Positions 10,050 through 18,840 of a DNA stretch of 64,000 nucleotides are shown piece by piece. This DNA comes from Cohaesibacter intestini (GTDB lineage: Bacteria > Pseudomonadota > Alphaproteobacteria > Rhizobiales > Cohaesibacteraceae), in assembly GCF_003324485.1 (NCBI RefSeq), contig NZ_QODK01000001.1:620001-684000 (forward strand), read 5' to 3'. Each line of letters opens with the position of its first letter. Position 1 is the first letter of the stretch. The notes beneath the pieces were generated by a model. The model was not told where the DNA came from. It was given only the letters and a program-made list of their open reading frames with translations, and did not search any database. The translations under genes and the position numbers were made by a program.

Positions 10050-11380
10050 TGACCCAGTCAGACGCAACGGCCTCCCGGATCAACCAGCTGGAACGCAGGC
10101 TGCGTCTGCATTTCTGGTTCACGGCGATCCTGTGCTTGTGTATTTTTGCCGGATTGATGGCATCGGCAACCATTTTCCAGATTTCAAGCGCTGTGGTCGC
10201 CAGTGGGATGGTGGTTGTGGATGGCAATACCAAACGCGTTCAGCACCGTGAAGGCGGCATTGTTGACACCATCTGGGTTTCTGATGGCATGGAAGTTGAG
10301 GCGGGAGATCCGCTGATCCGGCTTGATGATACCCTCGTTCAGGCCAATCTGGCGATTGTTCAGAAACAATTGCTTGAACAAAAGGCACAACTCGCCCGGT
10401 TGCGTGCCGAGCGGGATGATGCGCAGGCCATTGACTTTAGCGATATTCACAAGACCTTGCCTGATATGTGGCGCAAGGAATGGGACGATATTGAACAAAG
10501 CCAAACGCAGCTCTTTATCGCCAGACGCCAGTCCCTTGAGGGACGCACAAAACAGCTCGCAGAGCAAATCAACCAGCTCAAAAGCCAGACCATTGGCCTT
10601 GAGCGACAGGTAGCGGCAAAGGAGAAAGAGCTTTCTCTGATTCATCAGAATATCGAGGTGAATGAAGGGCTGCATGAGAAAAAGCTCTTCACGCGATCTG
10701 CCCTGAACTTGCTCAAACGAGAAGGCGCGGAACTGGAAGGGGAGCACGGGGTGCTCATATCCCAGATTGCGCAGGTGCAACAGGTTATCGGTGAGAAGGA
10801 AATCCTTGCGCTCCAAGTGCGGGAGGAATTCCGCTCACAGCTTCTTGAAAATTACCAGCAAACCCGATCAAAAATCGCCCAGTTGGAGGAGCAGGAAGTT
10901 TCCATCCGCGATGCATTGAGGCGGGTTGAAATTAAGGCTCCCCGCAAGGGGATCGTTCACCAGCTCAATATTCATACCATCGGTGCCGTGATTTCACCGG
11001 GTGAAGTCATCATGATGATCGTGCCCAAGGAAGAAGACCTGATCATCGAGGCCCGGGTTAATCCTCGCCAGATTGATCGCATCTCGCCCTTGCAGGAGGC
11101 GCGCATCCGGTTCCCCAGTTTTGATCAACGAACGACGCCAGAACTGAATGGCAAGCTGCAGACCGTTTCAGCGGATCTGGTGACCGATGAAAAAAGTGGC
11201 CTCTCTTTTTATCGCGTGAGACTGGGAATTGATGAAACAGAGGTTGGCAAACTGGAAGGCAAGAAGCTGATACCGGGTATGCCTGCGGAAGTCTATCTGC
11301 AGACAGGAGACCGATCGATCCTGTCCTACCTTGTCAAACCACTGACCGATCAGATCGCGCATGCTTTGCGAGAAAGATAG
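10049..11380 (+). CDS. HlyD/PrtE-family membrane fusion protein of type I secretion
   Basis: A 443-residue periplasmic adaptor that links the ABC exporter to an outer membrane channel. It has a short cytoplasmic N-terminus and one membrane anchor at about residues 24-48 (FTAILCLCIFAGLMASATIF). A barrel/lipoyl half follows (VQHREGGIVDTIWVSDGMEV), then a long alpha-helical hairpin rich in Q, E and L at about residues 95-290. The second lipoyl half (IKAPRKGIVHQLNIHTIG) and the C-terminal HlyD signature (GMPAEVYLQTGDRSILSYL) complete it. ATG 10049 is chosen because it overlaps the upstream stop (TGATG); an in-frame ATG at 9956 lies inside the exporter gene. It forms a two-gene operon with the exporter. 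Confidence 0.93.
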   Translation: MTQSDATASRINQLERRLRLHFWFTAILCLCIFAGLMASATIFQISSAVVASGMVVVDGNTKRVQHREGGIVDTIWVSDGMEVEAGDPLIRLDDTLVQANLAIVQKQLLEQKAQLARLRAERDDAQAIDFSDIHKTLPDMWRKEWDDIEQSQTQLFIARRQSLEGRTKQLAEQINQLKSQTIGLERQVAAKEKELSLIHQNIEVNEGLHEKKLFTRSALNLLKREGAELEGEHGVLISQIAQVQQVIGEKEILALQVREEFRSQLLENYQQTRSKIAQLEEQEVSIRDALRRVEIKAPRKGIVHQLNIHTIGAVISPGEVIMMIVPKEEDLIIEARVNPRQIDRISPLQEARIRFPSFDQRTTPELNGKLQTVSADLVTDEKSGLSFYRVRLGIDETEVGKLEGKKLIPGMPAEVYLQTGDRSILSYLVKPLTDQIAHALRER

Positions 11381-11669
11381 AATAGCGACCAGCCTCGTCT
11401 GCATACGCTCTGGATGCAACCGGCCTATAGGCACGCGCAAGACAGCGGAACACATTTTTCATCTGGAAGGGTGCTGCAGTAAATCGGCTAACAGAGAGAA
11501 AAACAAGAGGTAAGACCACACATCATACTTGTTGCGTACTTCCATCATGTGAATAAATCATAACAAAAAAAGTCGTTAAGCTTGAAACGCTTATTCCCGA
11601 TAAAAAAGGATTTAAACGCTCACCGGCATGTAGTAGACAACTTTAAGAATAGGAAATCGGGAAAGTACA

Positions 11670-12749
11670 ATGAGAACAGTCTTTTTGCATGTCGGGACCG
11701 GGAAAACGGGCACTTCATTCGTTCAGGAAACGCTCGCCGGAAACAAAGTCAAACTTGACAAGCACGGCATTCTTTACCCGATTACCGGTCGGGGCGCTAA
11801 CGCAGCAGCCCACCACCAGCTTTTGCCGGCACTGTCCAACACGCCGAAATGGTGGATGATGCCTTCGGAAGATGACGCCAGCGTTTTTGCAAGATTGCTC
11901 AGTGAAATCGATGAAAGCAAGGCCGAGATTGTCTACATTTCTCAGGAAGGGCTTGTCTGGATCGAAAGAAACATGATCGAGCGCCTCAAGGCTGTCTTCA
12001 AGGACTTTAACGTCAAGATCGTCATCGATTTCCGCCGACAGGATGACTATGTCGATTCCGCACTCAACCAGGTGGTCAAAACCGCGGGCTTTACCTACAG
12101 TTATGACAAATTGTGGAACTATGACGCGTCCTGGTTCGTGCCCAATTATCACCTTCAGGCGACAAAATGGGCGAGCGTGTTTGGCAACGACAATGTGATC
12201 ATCCGCCCCTATGAACGACAACAGTTCATCAATGGCAATATTGTCGACGACTTCTTCTCTCGCACCATTGGCACGATGATCGAGCTGGACCCGGTTTCCT
12301 CCAATGTGGCGGACAATGCCAAACTCAGTCAGGTCTCACTGGAATTCAAAAGGCTGTTGAACTGGATTTTTGCTGACTTGCCCCAGGAATCCTTGCGGTT
12401 TCTGAAGTGCCTGTTCGATTTTGACAAGGCGTTTAACCTGACCGAAGGCAACATTATCGGTGCGCAAGTGCGGATCGATCTGTATCGGGCCTGCATGCCC
12501 CAGAACATGCGGATCGCTCAGGAATTCTCACAAAACCAGACATTGCCGGACAAGCTGTTTGTCGAGGCGTTTTCTGTCAAGAACAAGCCCAAATTCGAAG
12601 GCATCACGGAAGATCAACTGATCAGTCTTTTATCCTTCATCAAGGCCCATAACGCTCCTCTCCTTCGCCTGATATCCAGCTATATTGACAAAGCGCAGTA
12701 TGACAGCAGCGACGAGGAGAGAATCGATATTATTAGAAAAAGGCTATAG
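11670..12749 (+). CDS. Sulfotransferase-fold protein (paralogue 1)
   Basis: The protein has 359 residues. Its N-terminus, FLHVGTGKTGTSFVQETL, matches the 5'-phosphosulfate loop of PAPS sulfotransferases. IVIDFRRQDDYVDSALNQV near residue 112 matches the 3'-phosphate block, with its conserved Arg and Ser. FGNDNVIIRPYER is shared in style with the second sulfotransferase at 16040 (FGRENVAFIPYDK), so the two are paralogues. The expected role is transfer of sulfate from PAPS to a glycan; the acceptor is unknown. No signal peptide is seen, so it is probably cytoplasmic. The gene follows the type I secretion pair after a 289-base gap that presumably carries its own promoter. Confidence 0.7.
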   Translation: MRTVFLHVGTGKTGTSFVQETLAGNKVKLDKHGILYPITGRGANAAAHHQLLPALSNTPKWWMMPSEDDASVFARLLSEIDESKAEIVYISQEGLVWIERNMIERLKAVFKDFNVKIVIDFRRQDDYVDSALNQVVKTAGFTYSYDKLWNYDASWFVPNYHLQATKWASVFGNDNVIIRPYERQQFINGNIVDDFFSRTIGTMIELDPVSSNVADNAKLSQVSLEFKRLLNWIFADLPQESLRFLKCLFDFDKAFNLTEGNIIGAQVRIDLYRACMPQNMRIAQEFSQNQTLPDKLFVEAFSVKNKPKFEGITEDQLISLLSFIKAHNAPLLRLISSYIDKAQYDSSDEERIDIIRKRL

Positions 12750-12794
12750 TTTATTCATTTAAAGGCTTATCGGTGAAACCTGATAAGAGATCAT

Positions 12795-13718
12795 ATGAAA
12801 ATACTGATCGCTGGTGGCAGCGGATTTATTGGATCTCATATTGTTGATGACCTTTCCGCAAAAGGACATGATTTGCATGTCATCAGCCGCAGGGAGACGA
12901 GCAAAGATTCCCTTTCTCCAAGAGTTCATCATCATCAGGGGTCTCTTGGAGACAAGGCGCTTCTGGTTGAGTTGTTGCCAGAGATCGATGCTGTCATACA
13001 CACAGCCAGTTCGACCGTCCCATCCACGTCCAACGAGAATCCGGTTGGTGATGTCGAGGATAACCTGATCTCCTGCTTGACCCTGCTCGAAGCAATGCGG
13101 TCAGCTGAGTGCAAGAAGCTGTTGTTCCTGTCCTCTGGCGGTACGGTCTATGGCATACCGGAACAGCTACCCGTGCCCGAGACACATCCCTTGCGTCCAA
13201 TCTGTTCTTATGGGGTCGTCAAGGTGGCGATTGAAAACTATCTGTTCCTTGAGCAGAAGCTGCATGGCTTGCAACCGGTCGTTATCCGTCCGTCCAATCC
13301 TTATGGCCCGCGGCAAAGCAAGGCTGGCCTGCAAGGGGTGATCACCGCATTTCTGCGCAATATTCTCGCTGGCAAACCGATCGAAATCTGGGGAGACGGC
13401 TCGGTCGTGCGGGACTATCTGTATATCGATGACTTGGTCGCACTGTGCGAAAAGGCAATCACCTCCAGTGAGACGGGTATTTTCAATGCCGGGTTTGGGC
13501 GCGGGCACTCTCTTCTCGAATTGATCACCGAGATCGAGGCTGTGCATGGTCAGTCGATCGACCCGATCTTCAAGGACAGTCGCAATTTCGACATTCCGCG
13601 CTCGGTTCTGGACATTGCAAAAACGCAAAAGACGTTCGACTGGTCGCCTCAAACCGAGTTGAGACGGGGCATCGAGCAGACCTACAGATACCTGCAATCA
13701 GGCGCCTCGTCTTGGTGA
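12795..13718 (+). CDS. NAD(P)-dependent nucleotide-sugar epimerase/dehydratase
   Basis: A 307-residue extended short-chain dehydrogenase. The Rossmann motif is MKILIAGGSGFIGSHIV. The active site has LLFLSSGGTVYG (Ser and nearby residues) and SYGVVKVAIENYL (YxxxK). VIRPSNPYGPRQ and VRDYLYIDDLVAL are typical of UDP-glucose 4-epimerases and dTDP-glucose dehydratase relatives. It probably prepares a nucleotide-activated sugar for the neighbouring glycosyltransferases. ATG 12795 has no strong ribosome site. Substrate and exact reaction cannot be decided by eye. Confidence 0.85.
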   Translation: MKILIAGGSGFIGSHIVDDLSAKGHDLHVISRRETSKDSLSPRVHHHQGSLGDKALLVELLPEIDAVIHTASSTVPSTSNENPVGDVEDNLISCLTLLEAMRSAECKKLLFLSSGGTVYGIPEQLPVPETHPLRPICSYGVVKVAIENYLFLEQKLHGLQPVVIRPSNPYGPRQSKAGLQGVITAFLRNILAGKPIEIWGDGSVVRDYLYIDDLVALCEKAITSSETGIFNAGFGRGHSLLELITEIEAVHGQSIDPIFKDSRNFDIPRSVLDIAKTQKTFDWSPQTELRRGIEQTYRYLQSGASSW

Positions 13719-13805
13719 CACGAAAAGGCATCCCTTTGTGGGCCTTGTTTGCGACCTCATTGTCGAGACATAGTGATAGGCATATCAAAGACTGGAGACA
13801 GTGAG

Positions 13806-14531
13806 TTGGGGTCAGAAACAAATATCATCCTGCCTGCTGCCGGAAAAGGTACCCGGCTGAACCTGCCCTATCCGAAGGAGCTGCACCGGGTGATCGAAGG
13901 GTCGAGCCTGATCGATTTCTCGCTTGCGCACATCCGGGCCCGTCGGGACAAGGTCGACCGTGTCAGCATCGTCATCGATCAGGGCAAGGAAGCCGTTTAC
14001 GACTATGTCTCGGCCCAATTGCCCGATATCGAGGTCCGGCACTGCCGCTTCAATCACGCCTACAGCGAATGGCCGGGCAGCATTCTGTCGGCCGAAGAGC
14101 TGTTTCTTGATCGCAATATTGTCTTCCTGCCCGATTCCGTTCTGACCCCCAAGTTACCCCATGAAGTACTTGCACAATTTGATGCGCAGTTTGCAGCCAA
14201 TCGCGAGATCGTCTTCTGGTATAAATCTGTCACCAAGGAGGATCCGATTCATGCCTTAGGGGCGTTGATGGTGCGCGGTGATCGCATTGAGGATTTTTGC
14301 GACAAGCCCGATCCCTCGATTGCGAACCACTTCAATGCCTTTTGGACCACCTTTGGCTTCTGCAAGGAAGCCGGACCGGATTTGCTGCGGATGATGATGA
14401 AGTCGGTTGCCCGCGAACGCGTCAACATCACGGCGCTGGATTGCACCATTGGCGCTTTTGAGGTTGAGGGCTACAAGGATCTGGGAACATGGCCGTCGAT
14501 ACGGGACTTTGTAGGGCGCCATGGCCGATGA
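13806..14531 (+). CDS. Sugar nucleotidyltransferase (NTP_transferase family)
   Basis: A roughly 241-residue protein. Its start, NIILPAAGKGTRLNLPYPKE, is the nucleotide-binding GxGxRL signature of glucose-1-phosphate thymidylyl/cytidylyltransferases, and the Lys in PKE is the usual second signature residue. IVFLPDSVL corresponds to the metal-binding Asp loop. The start is placed at TTG 13806 because GGAG lies about eight bases upstream; a longer TTG frame opens at 13749. The 3' end overlaps the DUF4422 gene by 11 bases, so they are likely co-transcribed. The product would be an activated sugar for the glycan cluster. Confidence 0.75.
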   Translation: MGSETNIILPAAGKGTRLNLPYPKELHRVIEGSSLIDFSLAHIRARRDKVDRVSIVIDQGKEAVYDYVSAQLPDIEVRHCRFNHAYSEWPGSILSAEELFLDRNIVFLPDSVLTPKLPHEVLAQFDAQFAANREIVFWYKSVTKEDPIHALGALMVRGDRIEDFCDKPDPSIANHFNAFWTTFGFCKEAGPDLLRMMMKSVARERVNITALDCTIGAFEVEGYKDLGTWPSIRDFVGRHGR

Positions 14532-15990
14532 TATTGCACTTTTCGTAGCCGACCATCTGGGAAGGTGTCGGTTGTCTTCCGACTTGTTTGAGCCAATCCA
14601 TATTGGTCAGGCGCTGTCCGATGCGAAGACTGACGCGGAGGGAGATGCTGGTTATGACGGGAGCCTCTCTCATCTGGTCTCTTATGCGGATATGCGGTGT
14701 TTGCATCATGTCTGGCGACGCAAGGCAGGCCAACATGCCATTATCGGCCTGCAGCAATATCGGCGCCTGTTCCTGTTTCCGCAACATGTCGGCCAACATT
14801 CAGAAACAACCCGACGCATCCTGAACTCCGCCAAGCGGTTGAATCATTATCAATATTGGGTGGATGAGCAGGACTTTGAAGCCTATGTGGCCTATTGTGA
14901 GACGATCCGGCCAGAAGATATCAAGGGCCTTCTGGCCAACCATGACATCATCGTCAATCAAGGCCAGTTCTTTCGCTCCCTTTCCATCGAAGAACAATAT
15001 CTGGAATCCATCAACGAAGCCTATCCAGATGACGGGCGTTATATTGACGCCTGGTTCGATTTCAAGCAGGTCTTGCAGAGCAAGCTCGGGGAGGCCTTCG
15101 TTGATGATGCGCTCAATGATACGGTCGGCCATTTCAACAATGTCTTCATTGCCCGATCCGAGCTGGCCTATGAATATGCTACCCTTGCCTTTGAGATCTT
15201 TGCCGCGCTCGATCAGTGGAAGGATCTCTTCAGGATCTACGGTTATCTGGCCGAGCGGTTGTTCACCGTCTTTGTCAAATATAAGCAAGTAAAAGATGCC
15301 GCCTTTCGGATCCTTGAACTGCCCATTCTGTGTGCCAATGACAAGATCATCCAACCGAGCTATCCGCGCAGTTTTATGGAAAAGGGACAGCTTCATTTCG
15401 TCGATGAAACCAATCGGCTGACCTTCGCCGCTCCTTTAAAGGGCAATCCAACCGGGGTGCACTTGTCGAGCAACATTGCTTGCCTGAAGGGGGTGGGGCG
15501 TGGCATCGATCCGTTTCCCTTGGCGATAACGCTTGAGGGCACTCTGGCCCGACAGATCCAGATCAGCGTCTGGAGCAACACGCCTTCACCGGTGACGCTG
15601 CTCATCAGGGACAAGGTCACCGATATCGTATGGCTGTGCAGGCTTTTGCCCCATCAAAGGCGTTTGCTGAGTTTGAATCTCGATCCGGGACAACAGATGG
15701 AATTCGGCCTTCGGCCAGAAAGCCTCAAGGACGATAGTCTGGAAGATCAACTGCATGACAAAGAGGCGCGGATCCTGTTCGATATGGTGCGGATGGTCCA
15801 TCCGCGTTCCTTTGGGCCGGGCGTCACCATTGCAACCCACCAAAACTGGACCAGCTCAGGCTATCTTGCAGCCAATCCAGATCTGGCCGGGGCCGGGCAA
15901 CCGCTTGATACCATTGATCCAGAGGCGCATTTCAAGCAGTTTGGTGTCTTTGTTGGACGGAAGGTTGCCATCCCGTCTGATGACGACTGA
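14521..15990 (+). CDS. DUF4422-type putative glycosyltransferase with C-terminal repeat module
   Basis: The protein has 489 residues. The first 250 resemble DUF4422, a capsule-associated putative glycosyltransferase domain: YADMRCLHHVWRRKAGQ followed by HAIIGLQQYRRLF (the family's IGLxHYRR block), then FNNVFIARSELAYEYA and IYGYLAERLFTVF. The middle (about 260-430) is unrecognised. Residues about 441-480 end in the module YLAANPDLAGAGQ...HFKQFGVFVGRKV seen elsewhere in this cluster. It overlaps the nucleotidyltransferase gene by 11 bases. No membrane segment is apparent. Confidence 0.7.
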   Translation: MADDIALFVADHLGRCRLSSDLFEPIHIGQALSDAKTDAEGDAGYDGSLSHLVSYADMRCLHHVWRRKAGQHAIIGLQQYRRLFLFPQHVGQHSETTRRILNSAKRLNHYQYWVDEQDFEAYVAYCETIRPEDIKGLLANHDIIVNQGQFFRSLSIEEQYLESINEAYPDDGRYIDAWFDFKQVLQSKLGEAFVDDALNDTVGHFNNVFIARSELAYEYATLAFEIFAALDQWKDLFRIYGYLAERLFTVFVKYKQVKDAAFRILELPILCANDKIIQPSYPRSFMEKGQLHFVDETNRLTFAAPLKGNPTGVHLSSNIACLKGVGRGIDPFPLAITLEGTLARQIQISVWSNTPSPVTLLIRDKVTDIVWLCRLLPHQRRLLSLNLDPGQQMEFGLRPESLKDDSLEDQLHDKEARILFDMVRMVHPRSFGPGVTIATHQNWTSSGYLAANPDLAGAGQPLDTIDPEAHFKQFGVFVGRKVAIPSDDD

Positions 15991-16039
15991 CGCTTTCTTT
16001 GTGTTCTAGAGACGGGCGAATGGGAGACATCAAAATCCA

Positions 16040-17185
16040 ATGAGAATTGTCTATGTTCATATCGGAATGCACAAAACCGGGACAACCGCCATACAAGCCT
16101 GCATGAAGGGCTTCGATGACGGGAAAACCCGCTATGCTGACGAACTGGGCCACGAAAATCACTCGCTGCCCCTGTATGCAGGCTATTCAGACAGGGAACA
16201 AACCTACTCCCAGTTTCTGTCACTCGGCATGAACAAAGAAGACATTGCCCGACAAAAAGACCAGTCCCTTGCCCGCATCAAACAGGCACTTGCCAGTAAC
16301 AAAACCGACAATCTCATCTTTTCAGGGGAAGATATTGCTCTCATCCAAAGAGATGGCCTGTTGGCCTTCAAGCAGGCACTGGCGACGGTCTTCGACAGGA
16401 TCATGATCGTCGCCTTTGTCAGATCGCCCGTTGATTATCTGGACAGCCAACTGCGTCAAGTGATCAAGTCAGGTTTCAATTCCCCGACCATCGCAAGGCC
16501 AAACTATCGCAACAGGTTCGAAAAGTTCATCGACCTGTTTGGACGCGAAAATGTCGCCTTTATACCCTACGATAAAAACACAGATGCCTATGACAGTTTT
16601 TGCAAGGTGATTGGCATTGAAAAAAGAGATCTGAGGGTTCAGAAAAACCAAAAGCTGGGACTGGAAGCAACGAAGCTCGTCTATTTGCTGAATAAAATTT
16701 CTTCGCGATTTGACAAAGATTCATCGATCCGAGCCGCCCGCAATCAATTTATCGACGCAGTCTCTCATATCCTGCAAGACCGAGAGGCCATTCCTGCTCC
16801 TCTGATCGAACCTTTGGTTGATCACGATGATCTGGCGTGGCTTTTGGCCAACACAGACATCGACTTTCCAATGCCACCCTATAGTCATTCGGCTCATTTC
16901 CGCATGGATTCGCTGGACCAGTTCTTGAGCAATCCACGTCAGGAAAGCGTGCAAAAGCTGGCGGACCTGTTGCCGCGCAACGAACCTGTTGAACCCTATC
17001 TTTGCGACCCTATGATTGCTGTCACACGAAGCTTCATCCATCTGCTTCAAAATAGAATGCGGATGATTGAGCAGTTTGACCCCACCCTGTATCTCGATGC
17101 CAATCCGGACTTGAAAGCAGCGGGCGTCAATCCTTATCACCATCTTTTGGCTCATGGGTTGAAAGAGGGGCGAAAACTGCAATAG
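16040..17185 (+). CDS. Sulfotransferase-fold protein with C-terminal repeat module (paralogue 2)
   Basis: The protein has 381 residues. YVHIGMHKTGTTAIQACM matches the 5'-phosphosulfate loop. MIVAFVRSPVDYLDSQLRQV near residue 117 matches the 3'-phosphate block with Arg and Ser. FGRENVAFIPYDK parallels the protein at 11670. The last 36 residues, FDPTLYLDANPDLKAAGVNP plus HHLLAHGLKEGRKLQ, are the module also present in the DUF4422 protein and the RgpF protein. The likely role is PAPS-dependent sulfation of a glycan, with PAPS coming from cysDNC at the other end of the cluster. The acceptor is unknown. Confidence 0.72.
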   Translation: MRIVYVHIGMHKTGTTAIQACMKGFDDGKTRYADELGHENHSLPLYAGYSDREQTYSQFLSLGMNKEDIARQKDQSLARIKQALASNKTDNLIFSGEDIALIQRDGLLAFKQALATVFDRIMIVAFVRSPVDYLDSQLRQVIKSGFNSPTIARPNYRNRFEKFIDLFGRENVAFIPYDKNTDAYDSFCKVIGIEKRDLRVQKNQKLGLEATKLVYLLNKISSRFDKDSSIRAARNQFIDAVSHILQDREAIPAPLIEPLVDHDDLAWLLANTDIDFPMPPYSHSAHFRMDSLDQFLSNPRQESVQKLADLLPRNEPVEPYLCDPMIAVTRSFIHLLQNRMRMIEQFDPTLYLDANPDLKAAGVNPYHHLLAHGLKEGRKLQ

Positions 17186-17297
17186 CTGCGTTGGATTGTG
17201 TGCTACAAAGCATGGCTATCAAACGGGACGGTCCGATGCGGTCCTGTCTCTTCGATGTCTCCCGCCAAGCAACATCTCCCAACCAGAGACCATTCCC

Positions 17298-18827
17298 ATG
17301 CCTATACAATCTGAGAGGACGGCCCCGCATTGGGGGGCTGCAGAAATGACCGCCGCCGAGATTACCCGCCAGTGGGCGGCCAAGGAACCGGGGGGCGTTG
17401 TGGTCGGTTTTGATCGCGGCGGGGTCCGCTTTGCTTCGGCAGGCGGCTTGGCTGATCTCAACCACCAGACATCTTTCTCAAAAGAGTTGGTCGGTCGGTT
17501 TGCTTCCAACACCAAGCATATTCTATGTGCCATGGTGCTGATGCATCCAGATCAGATCGACCTTGACGATCCACTGGGGCTGCATCTGGCAGAGCTGCAG
17601 CCGCCCCTCAGCGACGTCACCGTGGGACAGGCACTCGATATGACGGGTGGCCTGCCAGACATGCGCGAATGCTTGACGCTGTTGGGCCTGTCGGTCCATT
17701 CCGAAACCGACAAGGGGTCCAATTTCAACTTCATGGCGCGACAGACGCGGTTGAATTTTCCGGCGGGCAGCGAAATTTCCTATTCGAACACCGGCTATCG
17801 GTTGGTGGAAATGGTACTGGAGCGCCATGGACTAAGCCTCAGGTCCTTCATTGATGAACAGATCAACGAGCCATTTTCCCTCGCATTTGATGCGCCGGAG
17901 ATTTGGGCGGAACCGGTGGCCAACTTGACGCCGGGCTATTGGCATGACGGGAGCCAGTGGTTGTCGACCCATGCCGGACTGCAGATATCAGCCTCCGGCA
18001 GCCTGACGGCCAGCGCCGATGATCTGGCCCGGTGGCTGATCGCCCTGCTGCGCGGAGACAGTGCCCTGCATGGGTTGCTCGATCGGTTGGCGGCTCCGCG
18101 CTTTCTGGCTGACGGCCGGGCAACGGGTTATGGTCTGGGGCTGCGCCACGTGGCGCTTGAAGGGCATGATCTGGTTGGCCATGGAGGCTCGCATCCGGGC
18201 TATAGTTCGCATTTCCTGCTTGATCGTGCCAGTGGTTGCGGGGTGGTGATCCTGTCCAACAGGGACGATACGGACAGCTATGGCGCGGCTTTTGGCGTGA
18301 TGGCTTCGCTGCTCGGGGAAGACCTGCCGCGCCGCGCGCCAGATTCATTGACGGATGGGCTTTATGTGACAGAGCATGGCTTTCACTGGATCGAGGTTGC
18401 CGGAGATCAGCTGACATGGCTTGATGATTGCGTCACGCTTTATGAGGATGGCGACGGCTTTGTGTCCTCCCGGTCGGCCACAACGCCTGTGCGCATGAAA
18501 CAGGATGGCGAGGCGATTGTCGGTCAGGTTGGTCATGCGGAACGGCGCTTCCTGCCTGCGCGAGAGGAGCCGGTTCCAGCTGGAATGTCCGGCCTTTGGC
18601 AATCGCCTGAAGGCGCCTATCTCTCCCTTGAAGATGGAGCCGTGACACTTGGCATCGGTCCCTTGCAGCAAGTCATGCCGCTGACTGCATTGGGGTCAGA
18701 TCGGTATCTCTTTACTCTGAAAGACAGTCTCTGGACCAAGCGCATTTGCCTTCATCGGTCAGAGGATGAGACCATGGAGCTGGTCCTTAGCCGCGCACGC
18801 ATGATCCGCTATCATCGCCTTCGCTGA
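17298..18827 (+). CDS. Serine hydrolase of the D-aminopeptidase / class C beta-lactamase family
   Basis: About 509 residues from ATG 17298. Serine-hydrolase motifs are visible: FASNTKHILCAMVL (SxxK nucleophile), ISYSNTGYRLVEM (YSN) and LVGHGGSHPGYSSHF (HGG). The opening KEPGGVVVGFDRGGVRFASA and the two C-terminal beta-rich stretches (about 360-509) match the three-domain layout of Ochrobactrum D-aminopeptidase, as I recall it. A beta-lactamase-related esterase is the alternative. It has no signal peptide from this start. It converges on the LysR gene with 13 bases between the stops. Its link to the glycan cluster is uncertain. Confidence 0.75.
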   Translation: MPIQSERTAPHWGAAEMTAAEITRQWAAKEPGGVVVGFDRGGVRFASAGGLADLNHQTSFSKELVGRFASNTKHILCAMVLMHPDQIDLDDPLGLHLAELQPPLSDVTVGQALDMTGGLPDMRECLTLLGLSVHSETDKGSNFNFMARQTRLNFPAGSEISYSNTGYRLVEMVLERHGLSLRSFIDEQINEPFSLAFDAPEIWAEPVANLTPGYWHDGSQWLSTHAGLQISASGSLTASADDLARWLIALLRGDSALHGLLDRLAAPRFLADGRATGYGLGLRHVALEGHDLVGHGGSHPGYSSHFLLDRASGCGVVILSNRDDTDSYGAAFGVMASLLGEDLPRRAPDSLTDGLYVTEHGFHWIEVAGDQLTWLDDCVTLYEDGDGFVSSRSATTPVRMKQDGEAIVGQVGHAERRFLPAREEPVPAGMSGLWQSPEGAYLSLEDGAVTLGIGPLQQVMPLTALGSDRYLFTLKDSLWTKRICLHRSEDETMELVLSRARMIRYHRLR

Positions 18828-18840
18828 GACGTTCCCTGCT

